Shown in pieces: positions 51,030 to 60,334 of a stretch of DNA of 64,000 bases (the stretch's first letter is position 1; the number at the start of each line of letters is the position of its first letter). The notes below the pieces were generated by a model that made no database searches, was not told the origin of the DNA, and saw nothing but the letters and a program-made list of their open reading frames with translations. Source of the DNA: Streptomyces pactum (lineage in GTDB: Bacteria > Actinomycetota > Actinomycetes > Streptomycetales > Streptomycetaceae); the NCBI RefSeq assembly GCF_016031615.1, contig NZ_JACYXC010000001.1, forward strand, positions 4,526,001 to 4,590,000, given 5' to 3'. A program made the position numbers and the translations under genes.

Positions 51030-52796
51030 TCAGTCCTTGATCTCGCAGATGACGGAGCCCGAGGAGATGGAGGCGCCGACCTCGGCGGTGAGGCCCTTGA
51101 CGGTGCCGGCGCGGTGGGCGTTGAGCGGCTGTTCCATCTTCATCGCCTCCAGGACCACGATCAGCTCGCCTTCGGCGACCTGCTGGCCCTCTTCGACGGC
51201 GACCTTGACGATGGTGCCCTGCATCGGGGAGGCCAGCGCGTCGCCGGACGCGGCCGGGCCGGACCGCTTGGCCGCCTTCCGCTTGGGCTTCCGCCCGCCG
51301 GCGGCACCGGCCGCGCCCGCGGTGGCCACCCCCAGCGACGCCGGCAGCGACACCTCCAGCCGCTTCCCGCCGACCTCCACCACCACGGTCTCCCGGGCCT
51401 GCGCCTCACCCTCGGCGTCGTCCCCGGCGGGAGCCGCGAACGGCGGGATCTCGTTGACGAACTCGGTCTCGATCCACCGGGTGTGCACGGAGAACGCGCC
51501 CTCGGCCGGGGCGAACGCCGGGTCGGTGACCACCGCGCGGTGGAACGGCAGCGCGGTCGCCATGCCCTCCACCCGGAACTCGTTCAGCGCGCGCGCCGCC
51601 CGCTGCAGCGCCTGCTGCCGCGTCGCACCGGTCACGATCAGCTTCGCCAGCAGCGAGTCCCACGCCGGGCCGATCACACTGCCCGACTCCACCCCCGCGT
51701 CCAGCCGAACCCCCGGACCCGACGGCGGCGCGAACAGCGACACCGTCCCCGGCGCCGGCAGGAAGTTCCGCCCCGGATCCTCACCGTTGATCCGGAACTC
51801 GAACGAGTGCCCGCGCACCGGCGGATCGTCGTACCCCAGCTCCTCACCGTCGGCGATCCGGAACATCTCCCGCACCAGGTCGATGCCGGTGACCTCCTCG
51901 GTCACCGGGTGCTCCACCTGGAGGCGGGTGTTCACCTCCAGGAAGGAGATGGTGCCGTCCGCGCCGACGAGGAACTCGACGGTGCCGGCGCCCACGTACC
52001 CGGCTTCCTTCAGGATGGCCTTGGAGGCGCGGTACAGCTGGGCGTTCTGCTCCTCGGTCAGGAACGGGGCCGGGGCCTCCTCCACCAGCTTCTGGTGACG
52101 GCGCTGCAGGGAGCAGTCGCGGGTGGAGACCACCACCACGTTGCCGTGCGTGTCGGCCAGGCACTGGGTCTCCACGTGCCGGGGCTTGTCCAGGTAGCGC
52201 TCCACGAAGCACTCACCGCGCCCGAAGGCGGCGACCGCCTCGCGCACCGCGGAGTCGTACAGCTCCGGGACCTCCTCCAGGGTCCGGGCGACCTTCAACC
52301 CGCGCCCACCGCCACCGAACGCGGCCTTGATCGCGATCGGCAGCCCGTGCTCCCGCGCGAACGCCACGACCTCCTCCGCACCCGAGACCGGGTCCGGGGT
52401 ACCGGCCACCAGCGGCGCACCCGCACGCTGGGCGATGTGCCGGGCGGCGACCTTGTCACCCAGGTCCCGGATCGCCTGCGGCGGCGGACCGATCCAGATC
52501 AGCCCCGCGTCCAGCACCCGCTGCGCGAACTCCGCGTTCTCGGAGAGGAACCCGTACCCCGGGTGCACCGCGTCCGCACCCGACTCCGCCGCGGCCGCCA
52601 GCACCTTGTCCATGTCCAGATAGCTGGCCGCCGGGGTGTCACCACCCAGCGCGTACGCCTCGTCGGCCGCGCGCACATGCACCGCGTCCCGGTCCGGATC
52701 GGCGTACACAGCCACGCTCGCGATCCCGGCATCCCGACAGGCACGGGCAACGCGGACAGCGATTTCGCCACGGTTGGCGATGAGCACCTTGCGCAC
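51030..52796 (-). CDS. accA2: Acyl-CoA carboxylase alpha subunit (biotin carboxylase + BCCP)
   Basis: A 588-residue subunit of the acetyl/propionyl-CoA carboxylases. The biotin carboxylase part begins 'VRKVLIANRGEIAVRVARAC', with 'HPGYGFLSENAEFAQ', the Gly-rich ATP loop 'AAFGGGGRGLKV', 'GECFVERYLDKPRHVETQ', 'DCSLQRRHQKLVEE' and 'FLEVNTRLQVEHPVTE'. After a linker rich in Ala, Lys and Arg, the biotinyl domain ends the chain with Lys553 in 'VLEAMKME'. GTG 52796 has AAGGAGGGAG upstream. It would pair with PccB and the epsilon subunit encoded 4 kb away, to make methylmalonyl-CoA and malonyl-CoA; biotin is attached by the BirA gene at 59 kb. Confidence 0.96.
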   Translation of the reverse strand: MRKVLIANRGEIAVRVARACRDAGIASVAVYADPDRDAVHVRAADEAYALGGDTPAASYLDMDKVLAAAAESGADAVHPGYGFLSENAEFAQRVLDAGLIWIGPPPQAIRDLGDKVAARHIAQRAGAPLVAGTPDPVSGAEEVVAFAREHGLPIAIKAAFGGGGRGLKVARTLEEVPELYDSAVREAVAAFGRGECFVERYLDKPRHVETQCLADTHGNVVVVSTRDCSLQRRHQKLVEEAPAPFLTEEQNAQLYRASKAILKEAGYVGAGTVEFLVGADGTISFLEVNTRLQVEHPVTEEVTGIDLVREMFRIADGEELGYDDPPVRGHSFEFRINGEDPGRNFLPAPGTVSLFAPPSGPGVRLDAGVESGSVIGPAWDSLLAKLIVTGATRQQALQRAARALNEFRVEGMATALPFHRAVVTDPAFAPAEGAFSVHTRWIETEFVNEIPPFAAPAGDDAEGEAQARETVVVEVGGKRLEVSLPASLGVATAGAAGAAGGRKPKRKAAKRSGPAASGDALASPMQGTIVKVAVEEGQQVAEGELIVVLEAMKMEQPLNAHRAGTVKGLTAEVGASISSGSVICEIKD

Positions 52797-53226
52797 GATG
52801 GCTCCCTCCTTGAAACAAGCCAAGAGTTTAGGTACGGGCAACACTTCGCGCCGAGGAGACTCCGGTGGTGAGCTTGACCACACGGAGGGTGAAACGGGTC
52901 GCACGCCGCGGGCGAAATCCCCTGTCGACCCACGGTACGCCGGGGTTCCGCGGTTCCACGGCGGTCCCGGATGTGGTCAAGGTCTCGGTCCGCACCTCGG
53001 ACCACTGTCGATGTTTCTTTGTGGGGTTCCTATAAGCGGCGCACCGAATCTTTGCCCTCCGGTCGCGCCGCCGCCGCGCCACCCGCCGGTGGTCGCGCCC
53101 CCCGGTCGGTCCCGGCTCTTGTCGGCCGGGGGGTGGCGGCGGGTACGGTGCGCGGTGTCATGGCGCCATACCGCGGGTAACACCGGGGTGCGCCGACGGG
53201 ACCGCGAGGGACGGGGGTGGTGCTCG
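52797..53226. other. Divergent promoter interval of accA2 and the membrane-protein gene
   Basis: There is no gene. The segment next to accA2 is relatively A/T-rich, with TATAAG at 53031-53036 in a plausible promoter context. The right part is GC-rich spacer. Confidence 0.45.
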
Positions 53227-53697
53227 GTGGGACGCAGACCGGTGGCCGTGGTCGCGGCGGTGGTGCTGGTGGCCGAGGCCGTCGGCATCGCGCTGCTCAA
53301 CTGGGTCCTGGGCCTGATGGTGAACCGTCAGAAGATGTCGATGGGTGGCGTGGACCCGGACGCGATGTCCGCCGCCACCTGGGCCATGGGCGGCGTGTTC
53401 GGCCTCTATCTGCTCACCTGCGCGGGCCTGTTGCTGCGCGCCGCGGTACGCGACCGGGCCCCGGGCCGGTTCGCCCGTACCGTGCTCATCAGCTGCGCGG
53501 TGGTGCACGGCGTGCTGGGCGCGCTGACCGTCGGACTGGTGGGCTGGGGCGCGTTCGCGGTCCTCATGGTGGTGCTCGGCCTGATCGTGCTGGCGCTGTT
53601 GGCATACGACGACGGGGACCTGCCCGGCGACGGGCCCGCGGCGGCCCCCGAGGACGGCTCCCCGGCGGCGCACGGCCCCGGTCCGGCGCCCGCCTGA
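53227..53697 (+). CDS. Four-helix membrane protein of unknown function
   Basis: A 156-residue protein with four hydrophobic segments ('VAVVAAVVLVAEAVGIALLNWVLGLMV', 'MGGVFGLYLLTCAGLLLRAAV', 'VLISCAVVHGVLGALTVGLVGWGAF', 'VLMVVLGLIVLALLAY'; in part) and a short acidic/Pro-rich C-terminal tail. I recognise the type as common near accA and maf in Streptomyces but know no function. GTG 53227 is preceded by GGGGGTGG. Confidence 0.75.
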   Translation: MGRRPVAVVAAVVLVAEAVGIALLNWVLGLMVNRQKMSMGGVDPDAMSAATWAMGGVFGLYLLTCAGLLLRAAVRDRAPGRFARTVLISCAVVHGVLGALTVGLVGWGAFAVLMVVLGLIVLALLAYDDGDLPGDGPAAAPEDGSPAAHGPGPAPA

Positions 53698-53857
53698 GCC
53701 GGGCGGAGGCGACGGTTCCCGGGGCCCCGGAACGGGCCCGGAGGGCCGTACGAGCCGTCTCATTCCGTGGACGTGGCCCCGGGCGGGGGCCGCTCGCCCC
53801 TGAGCGGCCGTCCCGTGGCCGGGTCGCCGGCCCCCGGCCCGGACTCCGCGGACACGG

Positions 53858-53975
53858 TCACCGGCGTGTGATCACCGGCCCCCCGGTTCGTGGTCACCGG
53901 CTCCCGGTCACGGGTCCCCGCCTCGGCCAGGGCGGCCGTGCGGCCCCCGGGCACCGGTTGTCGGTCACCGGCCCC
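53858..53975. repeat. Scattered GGTCACCGG repeats
   Basis: The 286-bp gap between the membrane-protein gene and maf holds about five irregularly spaced copies of GGTCACCGG or close variants. Nothing else is seen there. Confidence 0.5.
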
Positions 53976-53983
53976 ACGGCGCG

Positions 53984-54598
53984 TCAGGCGCCGGACGGCG
54001 CCCACAGGTCGGTGATGGCGGTGTCCAGCTCGGCCAGGAGGCGGCGCAGCAGCGGCAGCGACAGCCCGATGACGTTGCCGGGGTCGCCGTCGATGCCGTC
54101 GATGAACGGTGCCGAGCGGCCGTCGAGGGTGAAGGCGCCGGCGACGTGCAGCGGCTCGCCGCTCGCCACGTACGCGGCGATCTCCGCGTCGGAGGGTTCG
54201 CCGAACCGGACCGTGGTGGCGGCGGAGGCGGAGGTCCGCCGGCCGGTGGCGGTGTCGATGACGCAGTGACCGGTGCGCAGCACCCCGGAACGGCCGCGCA
54301 TCGCCTTCCAGCGGGCGGTGGCGTCCTCGGCGTCGGCCGGCTTGCCCAGCGCCCGCCCGTCCAGCTCCAGCACCGAGTCGCAGCCGATCACCAGGGCGCC
54401 CGCGGCCTCCGGGCGGGCGGCCACCGCGGTGGCCTTGGCCTCGGCCAGCAGCCGGGCCAGTTCGGCGGGGGTGTCGGCGGTGATGGCGTCCTCGTCCACC
54501 CCGCTGACGATCACCCGGGGGTCGAGTCCCGCCTGGCGCAGCAGGCCGAGCCGGGCGGGGGAGGCGGACGCGAGGATGACGGTGCGGCGGTCGGTCAT
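53984..54598 (-). CDS. maf: Maf-family nucleoside triphosphate pyrophosphatase
   Basis: A 204-residue Maf/Ham1-fold enzyme that hydrolyses non-canonical or methylated nucleoside triphosphates to monophosphates. 'VILASASPARLGLLRQAGLDP' (in part), 'VDEDAI', 'LAEAKATAVAARP', 'VIGCDSVLELDGRALGKP' and 'GAFTLDGRSAPFIDGIDGDPGNVIGLSL' (in part) are conserved. TACGCT (minus strand, 54611-54606) lies 7 nt before the ATG, fixing the start and suggesting a leaderless message. In actinobacteria maf is regularly found beside acyl-CoA carboxylase genes, as here. Confidence 0.95.
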   Translation of the reverse strand: MTDRRTVILASASPARLGLLRQAGLDPRVIVSGVDEDAITADTPAELARLLAEAKATAVAARPEAAGALVIGCDSVLELDGRALGKPADAEDATARWKAMRGRSGVLRTGHCVIDTATGRRTSASAATTVRFGEPSDAEIAAYVASGEPLHVAGAFTLDGRSAPFIDGIDGDPGNVIGLSLPLLRRLLAELDTAITDLWAPSGA

Positions 54599-54877
54599 GT
54601 GCCCCAGCGTAGGGGGTCGTCCGACGGCGGGAAGGGGCACCCGGTGGCGCGGAGGGCGCCCGGTGACGAAGGCCCGCCGGGCGGCGTGGGGGGCGCGCGC
54701 GGCGGGGCGGCAGGGGCCGGCCGGGGCCAGGTACCGGCCCGGCCGGGCCCCAGGGAGACCCGGCGGACGGCGCCGCCGGACCGCGTCCCCGGCCGGCCGG
54801 CCCTCCGGGCCCGCCCCTCGCCGCGGCACCGGCCCGCCGCAGCCCTGGCGTGGGCGCGGGCCGTCCCCGGCGGGGCG
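54599..54877. other. Spacer between maf and the PBP gene
   Basis: It contains the maf promoter at the left and several nested GC hairpins (for example around 54720-54790) that may end the PBP transcript. No gene. Confidence 0.4.
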
Positions 54878-56341
54878 TCAGTCGGCGAGCACCGCCCGCA
54901 TGACCTTCTGGGCGATCGGCCCGGCCAGCCCGCCGCCGGAGATCTGGTCCCGCGGGATGCTGTCGTCCGGGTCGATCATCACCGCCACCGCGACCGGGGA
55001 GCCGTCGCCCTTCTTGGCGTAGGAGATGAACCAGGCCAGCGGCGGGATGCTGTTGTCCACGCCGCGCTGGGCGGTACCGGTCTTGGCGCCGACGGTGACG
55101 CCGGGGATGCGGCCCGGCCGTCCGGTGCCCTTCTCGGCGGTGTCCTCCATCATCTTCTGCAGCTTGGCGGCGGTCTCCTCGGAGACGGCCTCGGACATCA
55201 CCTGGGGCTCGTACTTCTCGACGGTGTCCAGGTCGGCGTCGCGCAACTCCTCGACCAGGTACGGCTTCATCAGGGTGCCATCGTTGGCGACCGCGGCGGT
55301 CATCATCGCGATCTGGAGCGGGGTGGCGACCACGCTGGACTGGCCGATGCCGGACATCGCGGTCTGCGGGCGGTCCATCTCCTCGGGGAAGACGCTCTCC
55401 GCGGCGCGGACCGGGGTGTCCACCTCGGGGTCGTTGAACCCGAACTTCTCCGCCGTCTCCCGCATGGTGTCCTTGCCAAGGTCGGCGCTGACCTTGCCGT
55501 AGACGTTGTTGCACGAGTGCTGCATGGCGACGTTGAGCGAGGCGTTCTTGCAGGGCGCGGTGGGGCTGTGGTTGGGCAGCACCCGGTTGGTGTCCGGCAT
55601 CGTCCACGGGTCCGGCGACTCGGTGGGCGCGTCGATGTCGGAGTACTTGCCGTTCTCCAGGGCCGCCGCCGCGGTGATGACCTTGAACGTGGAGCCGGGG
55701 GGATAGACCTCCTTCAGCGCCCGGTTGGTCATCGGCTTCCGCTTGTCCTTCTGCAGCCGGTCCCAGGCGGCCACGTCCTTGTCGGAGCTGCCGGCGAAGT
55801 CGGACGGGTCGTAGGACGGGGTGGAGGCGAGGGCGAGGATCTTGCCGGTGTCCGGCTCGATGGCGACCACCGCGCCGGTCCGGTCGCCCAGCCCCTCGAA
55901 GGCGGCCTTCTGCGCCTTGGGGTTGATGGTGGTCACCACGTCCCCGCCGCGCCGCTTGTCGCCGGTGAACATGCCCAGGGTGCGCTGGAGGAAGAGGCGG
56001 TCGTCGGTGCCGCTGAGCAGCTTCTCGTTGAGCTTCTCCAGGTGGTTGGCGCCGTAGGTCTGCGAGGAGTAGCCGGTGACCGGGGCGTACATCTCGCCCT
56101 GCTTGAAGACCCGCTTGTACGCGAAGTTGATGCCGCCGGTCTTCACCGAACCGGTGATGGGACGCCCGCCGACGATGATGTCCCCGCGTGGCTGGGCGTA
56201 CGCGTCGATCTTCACGCGGAAGTTCCGGTCGTGGTCGGCGAGCGCCTCGGCGCGGTGGAACTGCAGCCAGGTGGTGCGCAACAGCAAGGCGAGGACGAGC
56301 AGACCGGAGAAGACGGCGATGTGGCGTATCGGTCGGTTCAT
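54878..56341 (-). CDS. Class B penicillin-binding protein (PbpA-like transpeptidase)
   Basis: A 487-residue, high-molecular-weight class B PBP of the PbpA type that crosslinks peptidoglycan outside the membrane. An N-terminal TM anchor ('HIAVFSGLLVLALLLRTTWLQ', in part) is followed by the dimerisation domain ('AYAQPRGDIIVGGRPI', 'PVTGYSSQTYGANHLE') and the transpeptidase domain with Ser217 in 'PPGSTFKVI', 'SCN' at 276-278 and Lys420-Thr-Gly. The motifs are complete, so it should be active and beta-lactam-sensitive. Usual pbpA genes sit beside rodA in the ser/thr-kinase cluster; this one stands alone between maf and the carboxylase genes and is probably an extra paralogue. Confidence 0.94.
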   Translation of the reverse strand: MNRPIRHIAVFSGLLVLALLLRTTWLQFHRAEALADHDRNFRVKIDAYAQPRGDIIVGGRPITGSVKTGGINFAYKRVFKQGEMYAPVTGYSSQTYGANHLEKLNEKLLSGTDDRLFLQRTLGMFTGDKRRGGDVVTTINPKAQKAAFEGLGDRTGAVVAIEPDTGKILALASTPSYDPSDFAGSSDKDVAAWDRLQKDKRKPMTNRALKEVYPPGSTFKVITAAAALENGKYSDIDAPTESPDPWTMPDTNRVLPNHSPTAPCKNASLNVAMQHSCNNVYGKVSADLGKDTMRETAEKFGFNDPEVDTPVRAAESVFPEEMDRPQTAMSGIGQSSVVATPLQIAMMTAAVANDGTLMKPYLVEELRDADLDTVEKYEPQVMSEAVSEETAAKLQKMMEDTAEKGTGRPGRIPGVTVGAKTGTAQRGVDNSIPPLAWFISYAKKGDGSPVAVAVMIDPDDSIPRDQISGGGLAGPIAQKVMRAVLAD

Positions 56342-56794
56342 CGGCGTGCGGCTCCCTGCTGCCGGGCGGGCCGCCCCGGCGGGGCCGCCGCGGCGGCGTG
56401 AGATGAGGACTCGGCGGTACTGCGGAGTGGAAGAGGCGGAAACGGTGTGACCGGTTCCCGGGCCCCGGACACCCGGTCCGTCCCTGGACCCGGACCCGTC
56501 GCCGGCCCCGGACGCCGGCCCGGCCGGGCCGTCCCCGCGTCGGAGGCGGGCCGGGCCGTCTCCGTGACCGGGCGGGCGGTCCACCCCGCCACCATGATCG
56601 GGCCGGGGCGCCCCCGCGGCCAAATCGGGGCCGGGCCGCGGTGCCCGCGCCCGGCGCCACGGCCAGGTCCGGTGACGCACCGCCCGCTGCACGGCGGACG
56701 TCGCTCTCGTGAACGGACGGTCCCGGCGGGTGGCGTCGCCCCCGGACGCGCGATCGGGTGGCGTCGCGGTCCGCGGAGTGCGGTCAGGGCGCGC
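56342..56794. other. GC-rich spacer
   Basis: No gene, promoter or hairpin stands out beyond runs of CCCGGACCCGG-like echoes. Confidence 0.5.
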
Positions 56795-57040
56795 TCAGCA
56801 GCACCAGGGCGATGAGCACGGCGACCGCCAGCACGGTGCCCGCCCGGCGGAGCTGCGCCAGGAGTGCGGTCCGGGGTGCGGGACCCGGTTGCCGGGGATG
56901 GTCCGGGCCGGGTCGGCCCACTCGTCCGGTACCCGCTGTCCCGGCGCGGCGGCGGTGACGGCCGCCGCGCGGGCCTGAACCACCGCCAGTGCGGCGGCCA
57001 GCTCCTCGGGGGTGGGGTTGCCACGGAGAACCTTGATCAT
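56795..57040 (-). CDS. pccE: Acyl-CoA carboxylase epsilon subunit
   Basis: An 81-residue subunit. 'MIKVLRGNPTPEELAAALAVV' is the diagnostic N-terminus of AccE/PccE proteins, and 'DEWADPARTIPG' and 'GPHSWRSS' match the later conserved Trp motifs. The normal family ends at about Trp-Arg-x-x-Trp/Phe-Pro; here the chain runs on with about 15 further Cys/Trp/Ser/Pro residues, which may mean a small frameshift after 'SWRSS'. AAAGGG lies before the ATG. Epsilon subunits stabilise the alpha-beta carboxylase complex; it lies downstream of pccB. Confidence 0.82.
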   Translation of the reverse strand: MIKVLRGNPTPEELAAALAVVQARAAAVTAAAPGQRVPDEWADPARTIPGNRVPHPGPHSWRSSAGRAPCWRSPCSSPWCC

Positions 57041-57379
57041 GGGAACAACCCTTTCTGGAGACGGACGTGGTGTCGTGGTGGTGCCGCCGTACGGAGGGGT
57101 CCGGCCGTGGACCGAGGCGCCCCCGCGGGCGGTGCGCGGCGGCAGGCGCCCCCTGCGGAGGCGCCCCTACGGGTATGCCCTGACAGGGCACCCTTACGAC
57201 GTCCCCAGGGGGATTCCCTCACGAAGAACCCCTACGAGACGCCTCTACGGGATCCCCTACGGAGATCCCTACGGAGACCCTATGGAGATCCCCTGCGGGG
57301 GCACCCGTGCCGCGGGGCGCGCGGGGCCGCCGGGCGGGACGGCGGACCACCCGCCGGCGGCACCGCGCGCCGGCGGCGC
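57041..57379. other. Spacer between pccB and pccE with 12-bp repeats
   Basis: No gene. Around 57243-57297 a 12-bp unit of the kind CCTACGGAGATC recurs about four times, and related CCCCTACGG words occur upstream to about 57160. Confidence 0.6.
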
Positions 57380-58978
57380 CTACAGCGGGATGTTGCCGTG
57401 CTTCTTCGGCGGCAGCGCCTCCCGCTTGTTCCGCAGCGACCGCAGCCCGCGCACGATGTGGCGCCGGGTGTCGGAGGGCATGATCACCGCGTCGATGTAC
57501 CCGCGTTCCGCCGCCACGTACGGGTTGAGCAGGGCGTCCTCGTACTCGGCGATCAGCCGGGCACGGGTGGCCTCGGGGTCCTCGGCCTCCGCGATGGTGC
57601 GGCGGTGCAGGATGTTCACCGCGCCCTGCGCGCCCATCACCGCGATCTGGGCGGTGGGCCAGGCGAGGTTCAGGTCCGCGCCCAGGTGCTTGGATCCCAT
57701 CACGTCGTACGCGCCGCCGAACGCCTTGCGGGTGATCACCGTGATCAGCGGGACGGTGGCCTCGGCGTAGGCGTAGATGAGCTTGGCGCCGCGCCGGATG
57801 ATGCCGTTGTACTCCTGGTCGGTGCCCGGGAGGAAGCCCGGCACGTCCACGAAGGTCAGCACCGGCACGTTGAAGGCGTCACAGGTCCGCACGAACCGGG
57901 CGGCCTTCTCCGAGGCGTCGATGTCCAGGCAGCCGGCGAACTGCATCGGCTGGTTGGCGACGATGCCCACCGGGTGGCCCTCGACCCGGCCGAACCCGGT
58001 GACGATGTTGGGCGCGAACAGCGGCTGGGTCTCCAGGAACTCGCCCTCGTCCAGCACGTGCTCGATGACCTTGTGCATGTCGTACGGCTGGTTCGCCGAG
58101 TCCGGGACGATGGTGTCCAGCTCCCGGTCGTCGTCGGTGACCTCCAGGTCCGCCTCCTCGGGGAAGGCCGGCGGCTCGGAGAGGTTGTTCGACGGCAGGT
58201 AGGACAGCAGCGCCTTGACGTACTCCACGGCGTCCTTCTCGTCCGACGCCATGTAGTGCGCGACGCCGGAGGTGGCGTTGTGGGTACGGGCCCCGCCCAG
58301 CTCCTCGAAGCCCACGTCCTCGCCGGTCACCGTCTTGATCACGTCCGGGCCGGTGATGAACATGTGCGAGGTCTGGTCCACCATGACGGTGAAGTCGGTG
58401 ATCGCCGGCGAGTAGACCGCGCCGCCCGCGCACGGCCCGACCACCAGGCTGATCTGCGGGATCACCCCGGAGGCGTGGGTGTTGCGGCGGAAGATCTCCC
58501 CGTACAGGCCCAGGGCGCTGACGCCCTCCTGGATACGGGCGCCGCCGGAGTCGTTGATGCCGATGACCGGACAGCCGGTCTTCAGCGCGAAGTCCATCAC
58601 CTTGACGATCTTCTGGCCGAACACCTCGCCCAGGGCCCCGCCGAAGACCGTGAAGTCCTGGGAGAACACCGCGACCGGGCGGCCGTCGATGGTGCCGTAC
58701 CCGGTGACCACGCCGTCCCCATAGGGGCGGCTCCGGTCCATACCGAAATTGGTCGAGCGGTGCCGGGCGAACTCGTCCAGCTCCGTGAACGACCCCTCGT
58801 CCAGGAGGAGGGCGATCCGCTCACGGGCGGTCAGTTTGCCCTTGGCGTGCTGCTTCTCCACCGCCCGGGCGGACCCGGCGTGGGTCGCCTCGTCGATGCG
58901 GCGCTGCAGATCCGCGAGCTTCCCCGCGGTGGTGTGGCACCTCTGGCTGTTGTCGGGGGCAATCTCCGGCTCGGACAT
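57380..58978 (-). CDS. pccB: Propionyl-CoA carboxylase beta subunit
   Basis: A 532-residue carboxyltransferase. N-terminal 'KLTARERIALLLDEGSFTELDEFARHR' (in part), 'GRPVAVFSQDFTVFGGALGEV', 'GINDSGGARIQEGV' and 'GPCAGGAVYSPAITDF' form the acyl-CoA site; 'GFLPGTDQEYNGIIRRGAKLIYAY' and 'ITRKAFGGAYDVMGSKHLGAD' the carboxybiotin site. Asp425 in 'GAYDVMG' corresponds to Asp422 of S. coelicolor PccB, which selects propionyl-CoA over acetyl-CoA. The main product is methylmalonyl-CoA, an extender for polyketides and an intermediate of odd-chain catabolism. It precedes pccE and is divergent from birA. Confidence 0.96.
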   Translation of the reverse strand: MSEPEIAPDNSQRCHTTAGKLADLQRRIDEATHAGSARAVEKQHAKGKLTARERIALLLDEGSFTELDEFARHRSTNFGMDRSRPYGDGVVTGYGTIDGRPVAVFSQDFTVFGGALGEVFGQKIVKVMDFALKTGCPVIGINDSGGARIQEGVSALGLYGEIFRRNTHASGVIPQISLVVGPCAGGAVYSPAITDFTVMVDQTSHMFITGPDVIKTVTGEDVGFEELGGARTHNATSGVAHYMASDEKDAVEYVKALLSYLPSNNLSEPPAFPEEADLEVTDDDRELDTIVPDSANQPYDMHKVIEHVLDEGEFLETQPLFAPNIVTGFGRVEGHPVGIVANQPMQFAGCLDIDASEKAARFVRTCDAFNVPVLTFVDVPGFLPGTDQEYNGIIRRGAKLIYAYAEATVPLITVITRKAFGGAYDVMGSKHLGADLNLAWPTAQIAVMGAQGAVNILHRRTIAEAEDPEATRARLIAEYEDALLNPYVAAERGYIDAVIMPSDTRRHIVRGLRSLRNKREALPPKKHGNIPL

Positions 58979-59368
58979 CGGGATGCGGCTCCTGCTCGTC
59001 CTCGGGGGCGGACTGGATGAGGACCGGGGAAGCGGGCCGGCCGCGGTGGGCGGTGCGGCCGCGGGGCCACGCCGCCGCTGCCGGCGACTTCCCGGTGGTC
59101 CGGGATGGTCAGGGGGTCAAGACCTACGGGCGTCCGGGCCGTACGGGATGTGCGGTCCGGACGGGGGTACGGGCGGCCCGGGGTGTTCCGGGCGCCGCGC
59201 GGATTCCGGGGCGGTTCGGGGGCGTTCGCAACCTCACAGGCGTGTTCGACCATGCTGGTACGGGGTTGTCCGGGTGGGTGACCTCGGCTACCGGCTCGTA
59301 GCGTATCGGCGGGGCCCCGCCGTGGCACTGCGTCGTTGGCCACACCTCCTGAGCCTAGGCTGGCCCGT
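58979..59368. promoter_or_regulatory. Divergent interval of pccB and birA
   Basis: No gene. TAGGCT (59356-59361) lies 7 nt before the birA ATG, with TTGGCC 14 bp further upstream. On the other strand pccB is preceded by GCAGGAG. Confidence 0.5.
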
Positions 59369-60271
59369 ATGAGCCCTTCCGACACCCCCGGCGGCCGGTG
59401 GTCCGACCTGGACCGCCCGCCGCTCAACGCCACGGCCCTGCGCCGGGCCCTGATCCGGCCGGGCGGCCTGTGGACCTCCCTGGAGGTCGTGCCCGCCACC
59501 GGCTCCACCAACACCGACCTGGCGGCCGCCGCGGTGCGGGGAGCGGCCGAGGGAACGGTGCTGATCGCCGAGGAGCAGACGGCCGGCCGCGGCCGGCTGG
59601 ACCGGAACTGGTCCGCGCCGCCGCGGTCCGGGCTGTTCTTCTCGGTGCTGCTGCGGCCCGGCGACCGGGTGCCCGCCGAGCGCTGGGTGTGGCTGCCGCT
59701 GCTCGCCGGGGTCGCCACCGCCACCGCGCTCTCCCGGTCGGCCGGCGTGGACACCGCCCTCAAGTGGCCCAACGACGTCCTGCTGACCTCCACCCCGGAC
59801 ACCGGCGCCGGGCCGGGGCGGGTGCCGGCCCCCGTGGAGCGCAAGTGCGGCGGCATCCTCGCCGAGCGCGCCGGCGACGCCGTGGTGCTGGGCGTCGGCA
59901 TCAACGTCTCGCTCCGCGCCGACGAGCTGCCGGTGCCCACCGCGGGCTCGCTGGCGCTGGCCGGCGCGGCCAACGTCGACCGCGACCCGGTGCTGCGCGC
60001 GGTGCTCCGCTCGCTGGAGGAGTGGTACGGCCGCTGGCGGGAGACCGGCGGCGACCCGTCCGCCAGCCGCCTCCAGCAGGCGTACGCCGCGGGCTGCGCG
60101 ACCCTGGGCCGGACCGTCCGCGCCGAGCTGCCCGGCGGGCGCGCCACGGTCGGCGAGGCGGTGGCGGTGGACGGCGACGGCCGGCTGGTCATCGCCACGG
60201 CCGACGGAGCGCACGAATCGGTGGCCGCGGGCGACATCGTGCACCTGCGCGCCGCCTCCGCCGGAGAGTGA
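59369..60271 (+). CDS. birA: Biotin--acetyl-CoA-carboxylase ligase (class I BirA)
   Basis: A 300-residue biotin protein ligase that activates biotin to biotinyl-AMP and attaches it to the BCCP Lys of carboxylases such as AccA2. 'VPATGSTNTDLA', 'AEEQTAGRGRLDRNWSAPP' (biotin/AMP loop with GRGR), 'ALKWPNDVLL', 'KCGGILAE' and 'VVLGVGINV' are conserved, and the C-terminal SH3-like domain ends 'VAAGDIVHLR'. There is no N-terminal helix-turn-helix, so it is not a repressor. ATG 59369 is set by TAGGCT 7 nt upstream. Its placement opposite pccB links supply of the cofactor ligase with the carboxylases. Confidence 0.96.
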   Translation: MSPSDTPGGRWSDLDRPPLNATALRRALIRPGGLWTSLEVVPATGSTNTDLAAAAVRGAAEGTVLIAEEQTAGRGRLDRNWSAPPRSGLFFSVLLRPGDRVPAERWVWLPLLAGVATATALSRSAGVDTALKWPNDVLLTSTPDTGAGPGRVPAPVERKCGGILAERAGDAVVLGVGINVSLRADELPVPTAGSLALAGAANVDRDPVLRAVLRSLEEWYGRWRETGGDPSASRLQQAYAAGCATLGRTVRAELPGGRATVGEAVAVDGDGRLVIATADGAHESVAAGDIVHLRAASAGE

Positions 60272-60334
60272 GCTACGGCACACCTGCCGTATCGTTGAGG
60301 CGGTCCGTCCAGCTCGGACGGGAGACGGCGAGTC

